Origin: DASYAN01 sp036501345
Lineage (GTDB): Bacteria; Chloroflexota; Ktedonobacteria; Ktedonobacterales; Ktedonobacteraceae
Assembly (NCBI GenBank): GCA_036501345.1
Contig: DASYAN010000178.1
Location: 1 to 32,158 of the forward strand
Reading direction: 5' to 3'
DNA: 32,158 bases
Every line of letters starts with the position of its first letter. Within the stretch, counting starts at the first letter, position 1. The notes below the pieces were generated by a model that made no database searches, had not been told where the DNA came from, and saw only the letters and a program-made list of their open reading frames with translations. Of the stretch, positions 7,901-14,361 are shown in pieces. A program made the translations under genes and the position numbers.

Positions 7901-10900
7901 GTAATAACGGTTCGGAGAGCTCATACTTGCCCTGTTCGTAATAGAGTACGGCTAAGCTATTGAGGCTTTGTGCCGTGTCAGGGTGGTCAGGTCCTAGGAG
8001 TTGCTCGCGGATAGTAATGGAGCGTTGCAACAGCGGTTCGGCGGATTCATATTTACCCTGCTTGCAATAGAGTATTGCTGAGTTATTGAGGCTTTGTGCC
8101 GTGTCAGGGTGGTCAAGTCCCAAGTGCCGCTCGCGGATGGCAAGGGCGTACTGCAACAATGGCTGGCAGAGTTCATACTTAGCCTGTTCGTAATAGAGCA
8201 TGGCTAAGCTATTGAGACTTTGTGCCGTGTCAGGATGATCAGGTCCTAAGAGCCGCTCACGGATAGCAAGGGCACGTTGCAACAAGGGCTCAGCTTGTTC
8301 ATACTTAGCCTGTTTGCCATAGAGCACGGCTAAGTCGTTGAGACTTTGTGCGGTTTCGGGATGCTCAGGTCCGAGATGCTGCTCACAGATAGCAATGGCA
8401 CGCTGTAATAATAGCTCGGCTTGATCATACTTAGCCTGTTCGTAATAGAGTATGGCTAAGCTATTGAGACTTTGTGCAGTATCAGGATGTTCAGGCCCTA
8501 AGTGTTGCTCACGGATAGCAATGGAGCGCAGTGATAATGGTTCAGAAAGCTCGTATGTAGCCTGTTTATGATAGAGTATAGCTAAGCTATTGAGACTTTG
8601 TGCGGTATCAGGGTGCTCAGGTCCTAAGAGCTGTTCGCGGATAACCAGGGAGCGCTGCAGCAATGGTTCGGCTTGATCATACTTAGCCTGCTCGTAATAG
8701 AGCATGGCTAAGCTATTGAGACTTTGTGCGGTGTCGGGGTGCTCAGGCTCCAACTGTTGTTCGCGGATAGCAAGGGCATGCTGCAGCAACGGTTCAGCTT
8801 GTTGATACTTACCTTGCTTGTCATAGAGCACTGCTAAGTTGTTGAGGCTTTCGGCAGTATTAGGATGGTCAGGCTCCAACTGTTGTTCGCGGATAGCAAG
8901 GGCACGCTGCAATAACGGTTCGGCTTGTTTATATTTGCCCTGCTTGGCATAGAGCACAGCTAAGCTGTTGAGGCTTTGTGCCGTGTGGGGGTGCTCAGGC
9001 CCCAAGTGCTGCTCACGGATAGCCAGAGCACGCTGCAATAATGGCTCTGCTTGGTCATATTTGCCCTGCTTGGCGTAGAGCATGGCTAAGCTATTAAGAC
9101 TTCGTGCGGTATCGGGGTGCTCAGATTCGATGTGCGGCTCACGGATAGAAGAGGCAGGCTGCGACAAAGGCTCGACCTGATCATCAAGGTCTTCTTGCTG
9201 CTGAGAGAGATCAGGGCTTTGTGGGATAGCAGAGAGCTCGGGCTGCACCGATTGTTGGCTAGTGCTAGAAGGTGGCAGGTACCAGAGTTCGCCTTGGTCA
9301 TCAAGGTCTTCTTGCTGCTGAGAGACGTCAGGGCTTTGTGGGGTAGCAGAGAGCTCGGGCTGCACCGATTGTTGGCTAGTACTGGAAGGTGGTAGGTACC
9401 AGGGCTCGACCTGATCATCAAGGTCTTCTTGCTGCTGAGAGAGCTCGGGTTGCACCAATTGTTGGCTGGTGCTAGAAGGTGGCAGATACCAGGGCTCGAC
9501 CTGATCATCAAGGTCTTCTTGCTGCTGAGAGAGATCAGGGTTTTGTGGGGTAACAGAGGTCTCAGGCTGTACTAGCTGTTGGCTGGCACTGGAAGGTGGC
9601 AGATACCAGGGCTCGATCTGGTCATCAAGATCTTTCTGCTGAGAGAGCTCAAGAAGAAGCTCGAGACTTGGTGGGATATCAGAAGGCTCAGGCTGTACTG
9701 GTTGTTGATTACTGCTAAATACCTCCGGGTGCAAGGGTTCTACTTGCAGATTCTGGCCCTGTTGAGAAGAGAGGTCAGAGACAGGATCGGGACTTTGTAA
9801 GGTAAATGAGTGCTCAGGTCCGAACTGCTGTTGGCTGTTGGCTTCTAGGTACAAGGGCTCGACTTGTTCATCGCTGGCCTGCTGGACAAAGAGGTCAGAG
9901 CTTTGTGAGGTGAAGGGGTTATTCAACTCGATGAGCTGTTGGCTGGGAGTTCGTGGGTCCAAAGGCTTGGCTTGGAGATCCTTGTCTTGCTGGTAAAAGG
10001 GGTTAGGAAGATAGTTGGAGCTTTGTATGGTAAAGGGATTATCAAGCTCAAAGGGCTTCTCATCGGAAGCAAGAGGTTCCAGGGGCATAGCTTGGAGGTC
10101 TTGACCCAGGTGGTAAAAGAGATCGGGAAGGAAATCGGAGCTTTGCGGTATAGAGGAATAGCTAGGCTCAAAAGGCTGCTCAATAGGATCTAGCTGATCT
10201 AAGATATCAGGTTGTAGATTGATGCCCTGATGATAAAAGAGGTCAGGGAGAAGATCGGAACTTTGTGGTGTAAAGGAGTACTCAGGCTCGAGAGGCTGCT
10301 CGCTAGGAGTTTGTGGCTCCAAAGACTCGGGCTGCAAATCTTGGTCCTGCTGGTAAGAGAGGTCAGGCAGATAGTCAGAGCTTGGTGTGAGGAAGGGGTT
10401 ATCCAGATCGAAAGCTTGTTCGGGTACTTGTTGATACGAGGGCTGGACGAGCTCATCCTCATCCTGCTCATCATAATGCTCTGGGAGAAGATCAGGAGTT
10501 TGTGTGGTAAGGGAGTGCTCAGTCTCCAAGGGTTGTGTGATAAAGGCTTGTTGATATGAGGGCAGGATTAGCTCATCCTCATCCTGCTCATCATAGTGCT
10601 CAAGGAGAAAGTTGGAGTTTGGTGTACTGAAGAGGTCTAAGTCCTCAGGCTCCAACGGCTGTTGGCTGAAGGCTTGGTGGTACAAGGTCTGAGCGAACTC
10701 ATGCTCGTCTTGTTGGTAAGAGAGGTCGGGCAGATAGTCGAGATTTTGCGTGGTAAAGGGGTAATCAGGTTCCAATTGCAGCTTGCGGGTAGAAGGAACA
10801 TGTTGCAACAATGGGTTGGTGAGCTTATCTATGCTCTGCTTGCGTTTGAAGGAGCCTGTAGCCAGGAAGCCACGGCGTCCTAACAGAGGAGTGAGCCATC

Positions 10901-11972
10901 TATCTAGTCCATAATAGCATCCAGCAGAGATGGCAAACATAATCACAAAGAGAAGTGCATAGGGAAAGGCAGTGCCTATATCTGTGCTTTGACCAGGCAC
11001 ATAGGGTCCGCCAAAGCCTTCTGCGGTAGACCAGATGCCTAGAGATAACAGGAAACCGATGAGATAAGTTAGATTACTGAAGACACCAAAGATCAAACAC
11101 ACTGCAAGCGCAGTTTCAGCGGTTGCTTCGATACGAGCAAATAGCAGAGGATTGATACTGATCAGGTGAATCCACACGGAAAGCCATGCGACGATGAACC
11201 CCGGTTGACCATCTGTGGCTCCGGAGACTTGATCAAGAAAGTGGTTTTGAAATGCTGGTTGCCACTTCAGCCAAGCAGCAACAGCCCATATCAAGCCGAA
11301 GACAATACGTGAGGCCGCCGTGACCTTTTGTGGTCGGTTTTGTAACCACTGCAAACAAGCGGCAATGGACCATCTCTTGCCCCGCTTGGATTTGAAGAAG
11401 CCTGAAGCCAAGAAGCCCCAGCGTCCCAACTGAGGAGTGAGCCATTGATCCAGCCCATAATAGCGTCCAGCGGAGAAAGAGAGCATAATCACAAAGACAA
11501 GCGCATAGGGAAAGGCAGTGCCTATATCTGTGCTTTGGCCAGGCACGAATGGTCCACCAAAGCCTTCTGCGGTAGACCAGATGCCTAGAGATAATAGAAA
11601 ACCTATGAGACAGGTCAGGTTACTGAAGACACCAAGGACCAAACATATGGCTAATGCGGTCTCAGTGATAGCATCCAAACGAGCAAATAGCAGCGGATTA
11701 ATACTAATCAGGTGAGTCCACAAGGAAATCCATCCAGCTATGAACCCGGGTTGACCATCCATGGCCCCGGAGACTTGATCAAGAAAGTGGTTTTGAAACT
11801 CCGGTTGCCACTTCAACCTAGCAGCGACAACCCATATCAGGCCGAAGATAATCCGTGAAGCTGCTATGATCTTGTATTGTCGGTTTTTCAGCGCAGGGCG
11901 ATGTGATGAAGTAGTAACGGGGCAGGAAGCAAATATTGTTGAATTAAAATCTTTTTTTGCATTAATAGTCAT
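4965..11972 (-). CDS. giant DoxX-DoxX-TPR repeat protein
   Basis: A 2335-residue protein starting at ATG 11972 behind GAGGAG (9 nt). Residues about 30-205 and 212-390 are two near-identical DoxX-like membrane domains. Each has an R-I-x-FGLIW...KWQP start, the LISINPLLFAR loop, the STAEGFGGP loop and about four helices. DoxX/DoxD proteins take part in quinone-linked redox or thiosulfate oxidation. Residues about 395-947 are Gln/Pro/Glu-rich decayed repeats. Residues about 948-1710 hold 18 intact 42-residue TPRs of the kinesin-light-chain type (HPDTAQSLNSLAxLYxxQGKYxQAEPLLQRALAI). Residues about 1715-2003 are again decayed, and about 2004-2320 hold 7 TPRs plus one weak unit. The TPRs should form a long cytosolic or surface scaffold anchored by eight helices. 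The biological role is unknown. Confidence 0.85.
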   Translation of the reverse strand: MTINAKKDFNSTIFASCPVTTSSHRPALKNRQYKIIAASRIIFGLIWVVAARLKWQPEFQNHFLDQVSGAMDGQPGFIAGWISLWTHLISINPLLFARLDAITETALAICLVLGVFSNLTCLIGFLLSLGIWSTAEGFGGPFVPGQSTDIGTAFPYALVFVIMLSFSAGRYYGLDQWLTPQLGRWGFLASGFFKSKRGKRWSIAACLQWLQNRPQKVTAASRIVFGLIWAVAAWLKWQPAFQNHFLDQVSGATDGQPGFIVAWLSVWIHLISINPLLFARIEATAETALAVCLIFGVFSNLTYLIGFLLSLGIWSTAEGFGGPYVPGQSTDIGTAFPYALLFVIMFAISAGCYYGLDRWLTPLLGRRGFLATGSFKRKQSIDKLTNPLLQHVPSTRKLQLEPDYPFTTQNLDYLPDLSYQQDEHEFAQTLYHQAFSQQPLEPEDLDLFSTPNSNFLLEHYDEQDEDELILPSYQQAFITQPLETEHSLTTQTPDLLPEHYDEQDEDELVQPSYQQVPEQAFDLDNPFLTPSSDYLPDLSYQQDQDLQPESLEPQTPSEQPLEPEYSFTPQSSDLLPDLFYHQGINLQPDILDQLDPIEQPFEPSYSSIPQSSDFLPDLFYHLGQDLQAMPLEPLASDEKPFELDNPFTIQSSNYLPNPFYQQDKDLQAKPLDPRTPSQQLIELNNPFTSQSSDLFVQQASDEQVEPLYLEANSQQQFGPEHSFTLQSPDPVSDLSSQQGQNLQVEPLHPEVFSSNQQPVQPEPSDIPPSLELLLELSQQKDLDDQIEPWYLPPSSASQQLVQPETSVTPQNPDLSQQQEDLDDQVEPWYLPPSSTSQQLVQPELSQQQEDLDDQVEPWYLPPSSTSQQSVQPELSATPQSPDVSQQQEDLDDQGELWYLPPSSTSQQSVQPELSAIPQSPDLSQQQEDLDDQVEPLSQPASSIREPHIESEHPDTARSLNSLAMLYAKQGKYDQAEPLLQRALAIREQHLGPEHPHTAQSLNSLAVLYAKQGKYKQAEPLLQRALAIREQQLEPDHPNTAESLNNLAVLYDKQGKYQQAEPLLQHALAIREQQLEPEHPDTAQSLNSLAMLYYEQAKYDQAEPLLQRSLVIREQLLGPEHPDTAQSLNSLAILYHKQATYELSEPLSLRSIAIREQHLGPEHPDTAQSLNSLAILYYEQAKYDQAELLLQRAIAICEQHLGPEHPETAQSLNDLAVLYGKQAKYEQAEPLLQRALAIRERLLGPDHPDTAQSLNSLAMLYYEQAKYELCQPLLQYALAIRERHLGLDHPDTAQSLNNSAILYCKQGKYESAEPLLQRSITIREQLLGPDHPDTAQSLNSLAVLYYEQGKYELSEPLLLRSITIREELLGSEHPDTAQSLNSLAVLYRKQGHYEWAESLFHLALAIREQLFGADHPDVAQTLSNLGVLYYEQGQYERAEPLFHRSIAMREQHLGPEHPDTAQSLNSLAVLYRKQSQYEQAEPLLQRAFAIRKRLLGPEHPDTAQSLNSLAILYCKQGKYELAEPLLQRSITIRKQLLEPDHPDIAQSLNSLAMLYYEQGKYKQAEPLLQRAFVIREQLLEPDHPDTAQSLNSLAMLYCEQGKYKQAEPLLQRAIAIREQLLGPEHPDTAQSLNSLAVLYAKQGKYEQAEPLLQRALAICEQQLEPNHPETAQTLNSLAMLYYEQGKYEQAEPLLQRALAIREQQLGPEHFDSAQNLDHLSELLQPQSQDQFAKPSLQTTLSQESTATEHYQQQDQDDQTKTLYQGTLDISELELEPEYPFTAINFDNLPEHYQQQDQDLLAEPSYQPSSSKQPVEPDYPFSVQSLDDLVELFQQQSQDLPAGPSYQPSFSEEPVEPSYQPAFNEQPTESSYQPAFSEQPVEPAEPDRPDTVQSLDDLVELFQQQSQDLPAEPPYQPILREQPVEPEYSFTPENFDYPSELYHEQSQDTLAESLYQSYEHQSEPEYSDTVQNLNNLPDLSQQQSESEPSLQGASSIHKQQPAEPDQPDTVQDLNNLAVLYHEQGKDELAEPLLQRALNISEQQLGPDHPDTVQSLNNLAVLYHEQGKYDQAEPLLQRTLSINEKQLGPDHPDIVQSLNNLAVLYHEQGKYKLAEPLLQRALNINEQRLGSDHPDTAQSLNNLAMLYYEQGKNELAEPLLQHALNIREEQLGPNHPSTAQSLNNLAVFYQEQGRYEQAAPLYQRALSITEQQLGPYHPDTAQSLNNLAVLYRKQGWYDQAEPLYQRALSINERQLGPDHPDTAQSLNNLALLYRKQGKYEQAEPLYQRALSISEQQLGHYHPRTEKLRKNYIFLLRTMGRKKEAKRVEDGTSSLFPSS
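5000..5960 (-). repeat. TPR block 2 (7 intact 126-bp repeats plus one weak)
   Basis: Seven 126-bp coding repeats with the consensus SLNNLAVLYHEQGKYxxAEP, followed by a degenerate eighth (IFLLRTMGRKKEA) that caps the solenoid. These units use LNN where block 1 mostly uses LNS, so the two blocks have evolved or expanded partly separately. Confidence 0.85.
6847..9130 (-). repeat. TPR block 1 (18 intact 126-bp repeats)
   Basis: Eighteen consecutive 126-bp units without spacer DNA, each encoding one 42-residue TPR. Phase is kept throughout (about 2280 bp). Neighbouring units share third-position bases, which suggests recent expansion or gene conversion. Confidence 0.88.
9130..10830 (-). repeat. 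decayed TPR-derived Gln/Pro/Glu-rich repeats
   Basis: Units of roughly 35-45 residues still show the TPR frame, an EP...PD...SLxxLxxL(S/Y)QQQ...EP pattern, but have lost the small-residue and Ala positions that pack TPR helices. The segment nearest block 1 contains four very similar copies of LSQQQEDLDDQxEpWYLPPSS at 9150-9620, a local re-expansion of already decayed units. Confidence 0.6.
10830..11900 (-). repeat. direct duplication of the DoxX-like domain
   Basis: Two copies of about 500 bp are offset by 546 bp (182 codons); for example CCGGAGACTTGATCAAGAAA starts at both 11221 and 11767. They are in frame and highly similar at both DNA and protein level, so the duplication is fairly recent or kept alike by conversion. 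Confidence 0.85.
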
Positions 11973-12336
11973 ATAATGTTTCTCCTCTTCGTAATTATTT
12001 CTATTTGGATGGCTTTGGGTATGTAGTGAAGATCCAATTTCTCAACAATTTATTAGACCTCACTGGAGCGAATAGCTTATGAAAGAGCAGAAGGCTGTTC
12101 GACGATATTGACTCTTACAATTTCTTGGTCACTACAAATATGTCTTGTGCACTGTGTACAATATGCTCTCGCTTGAGTCTAGGGGGAAAGAGGGACACTT
12201 TAGAAAATGGCCCTAGAGATTGCCCTAAATACTTATACTATAAATTTAAATATTGTTATCAATTAAATAAGTTAATTACAGCAAAATATCTAATGTACGC
12301 TAAAAGTAGATTAGGTTAAATCCATGTCTATCTTTT
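11973..12336. other. spacer between cupredoxin and giant TPR genes
   Basis: A 364-bp AT-rich spacer that must hold the giant gene's promoter. A 17-bp near-palindrome, TTGTGCACTGTGTACAA (12145-12161, one mismatched pair), is a possible operator. Small rightward frames here show no motif and are dismissed. Confidence 0.4.
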
Positions 12337-12765
12337 TTAGGAGCTGACTTTCACATCCTGCTTCATACCCGCTTCATAATGTCCAGGATAGTAGCAAGCA
12401 AATTGTGGATGTGACTCTGAAGCAGATGGAGGGAAGGTATAATCAAGAAATTTTGTTTCCCCAGGAGAGATATTTTCCACACTTGCCAGACTTATCATAT
12501 GCATGTTTCCCATCGATGTGTTACTCGTGATTCCCTCTACCTTTGGCATGATCATAAATTCATGGGTAGTCTGCCCAATGTTCATCACCATAAAGTGGTA
12601 GGGCTTGCCAGGAACAAAAGACGTGAGAGACGTATTAATTTTATACTCTGAAAGCTTTACCAGAACTCTCTGGGATCCTGCAGCATTGTAAGGGGTTCCT
12701 CCACAAGCAGAAAGTAGGAGCAAGGTCAGCAAACAGGGTATTCCAAGTAGCCATTGTTGTTTCAT
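12337..12765 (-). CDS. cupredoxin-like copper lipoprotein
   Basis: A 142-residue exported lipoprotein. The signal peptide ends in a lipobox, LLLLSAC with Cys21 as the lipidated residue. The mature part is a single cupredoxin beta-barrel with a recognisable type 1 copper site: His68 in QTTHEF, then Cys124-x4-His129-x4-Met134 in the CYYPGHYEAGM loop. Such domains bind one copper and carry electrons or handle copper at the outer membrane face. The start ATG follows AAAGG at about 10 nt. Genes on both sides are functionally unrelated, so the redox partner is not evident; the DoxX-like giant protein downstream on the same strand is one speculative possibility. All four ligands are visible. Confidence 0.88.
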   Translation of the reverse strand: MKQQWLLGIPCLLTLLLLSACGGTPYNAAGSQRVLVKLSEYKINTSLTSFVPGKPYHFMVMNIGQTTHEFMIMPKVEGITSNTSMGNMHMISLASVENISPGETKFLDYTFPPSASESHPQFACYYPGHYEAGMKQDVKVSS

Positions 12766-12990
12766 AGAGTTAGTACCTTTCTAGAAAGAACAAAGTGATA
12801 CACAAATTTTCTCTTTATTAATATTCTATACCTGATTGCAAGCTAGTATAGAATAAATAGAAGATATTAAATATGACAATTTTTTGTTTTATATTTTTTA
12901 GTCTAGTAAAACTTTTTATCAGAATAATTTCTGCTAATATTAGATAAAATACAAATATTATCTAATACTATACTATATAATGAGAGCCTT
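12766..12990. other. very AT-rich spacer with hairpin downstream of jetD
   Basis: A 225-bp spacer far richer in A+T than its neighbours. It contains a perfect 10-bp hairpin, TATTAGATAA (12938-12947) with TTATCTAATA (12958-12967) and a 10-nt loop, 24 nt past the jetD stop. There is no clean U-tract but AT-rich DNA follows. It may serve as a terminator and may mark the edge of a transferred defence cassette (inference). Confidence 0.45.
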
Positions 12991-14328
12991 TCAATCTGCT
13001 ATTTTTCTAACATCTGCAATCAACAACTGAGCGATTCCTTCTTGATAAGCCCATTTTCCCTGTGCTTGTATTGTCTTCACTAGCGAGCTGAAAACTGCAG
13101 GAAGTGCATCGAGCATCTCCAAATCACGCTCACGAGCTGGAATACCATCTGCCTGCAGGGCTAGGGTGTAAGCCTCGGCATCGATATGCCAAGGGAAACA
13201 GCGCCCCGGGTAGCGTTCCATCAGATAGGCAGCAATTTGCAGGCCTTTTACGTCGAAGTCTCCACTGTAATGGAGATGATTGGCAGGCATTGCCGACAGG
13301 AGGAGATCGAGTAGCGTTAAAGCGGCTACGCTAGGCCAGCCTGAGGTACAGATAATCGTTGGTGCCAATGCTTGGCATTGGGTATTGCCTGTATTATTCC
13401 CATCTTGCAAATTTGCAATGACCTCTTCAAAGACCTGTGGATTCTCGATCACGTAGATATCACTGGTCGCAGACGAGATAGTCCGCCATTGCAATAGTTG
13501 GCAGAGAGGCAAAAGCAGAATTCGTGCTCCGGCAACTGCTATCAAGGGATCGGGAGAGCCATCGATATTCGTAGCTCCTGCCAGATGGAAAGCGGCCACA
13601 TTCGATGAGATGGTATCAACTAGCAAGCCAACGCTCTGGTACAGGTATAGTTCCTGTACACGTCCCTGACTAGGTAGAGCCGGGCTTTCCCCGGTGAGAT
13701 CGCTCAGAGCTTGCAAGAAGAGACGACCAGCAGGTCGCCCGGGATCAAGGCTATGTGGATCACCACTTGTTCTCTGGGCAAAGAGTGCCAAGCGTTCAGG
13801 AGAGGTAGGATCTGGCAATTGATTGAGAAGAGCGACAACATAACCAATAGTAGCAAGCTGCCGCTCCTGCTCGTCTGTCGAAGCATTTTTATAGCGTGCG
13901 AAAAGCCATTCTTGCCCATGTTGTCCCTGGAGCAGCCACTGTCGACCTCGTGTTTCAGATGTCTGTGCCTCGACGAGGGCTTGTAGAGCTTGACGAAACT
14001 GACCCTGGTGGGAGGTATAGGCAGCACGTTGCTGGGGACGCGTGATCAGGAGTTGGTCAGGGAAGAATGCTGCTAACAGGTCAGGGAGGCTACATTCGAA
14101 GCGACTTCGGCGCAATGCACTGTCCATATCGCTCAGCTTCACCCTGATTGTCGTGTCTCGATAGGGTGGTCTTTCCAGGAAGCTGGCAATTTCACGACGC
14201 TCGTGCTGCGTGCTTTCTTTGAGCTGTACCTGACCACCAACCACTCCTAGTTCAATGTATTTCTCGCGTAATTTGAGTAGTAGGCGCTCTAGTCCCGCTT
14301 TGCGGAAGAAATCTGTGGCAAGCTGCAT
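12991..14328 (-). CDS. jetD: Wadjet-like JetD nuclease (TIGR02679/DUF2399)
   Basis: A 445-residue protein that in this system is the Toprim-type nuclease that cuts small circular DNA caught by the JetABC loop extruder. The C-terminal DUF2399 part carries the expected acidic motifs: Glu295 in VIENPQ and Asp357-x-Asp359 in SGDFDVKGLQIA, arranged as in topoisomerase VI/Spo11-like Toprim domains. The N-terminal 250 residues are the family's TIGR02679 region. It starts 33 nt after the jetC stop. AAGGA lies only 2 nt before the ATG, an unusually short spacing. The gap also holds an extended -10-like TGGTATAAT (14342-14337), so some separate transcription of jetD is possible. It is the last gene of the operon and the reading frame looks intact. 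Confidence 0.85.
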   Translation of the reverse strand: MQLATDFFRKAGLERLLLKLREKYIELGVVGGQVQLKESTQHERREIASFLERPPYRDTTIRVKLSDMDSALRRSRFECSLPDLLAAFFPDQLLITRPQQRAAYTSHQGQFRQALQALVEAQTSETRGRQWLLQGQHGQEWLFARYKNASTDEQERQLATIGYVVALLNQLPDPTSPERLALFAQRTSGDPHSLDPGRPAGRLFLQALSDLTGESPALPSQGRVQELYLYQSVGLLVDTISSNVAAFHLAGATNIDGSPDPLIAVAGARILLLPLCQLLQWRTISSATSDIYVIENPQVFEEVIANLQDGNNTGNTQCQALAPTIICTSGWPSVAALTLLDLLLSAMPANHLHYSGDFDVKGLQIAAYLMERYPGRCFPWHIDAEAYTLALQADGIPARERDLEMLDALPAVFSSLVKTIQAQGKWAYQEGIAQLLIADVRKIAD

Positions 14329-14361
14329 ATTCCTTAATTATACCACGCATCCAAAAAGGAG

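Noticed and set aside
6847..9130. CRISPR-like regular repeats
   Set aside because: The 126-bp period is coding TPR units without unique spacers, and repeat similarity follows protein constraint.
12125..12319. 64-codon rightward frame with several Cys residues
   Set aside because: There is no ribosome site or CxxC pairs in a usable arrangement, and it lies in AT-rich spacer DNA.
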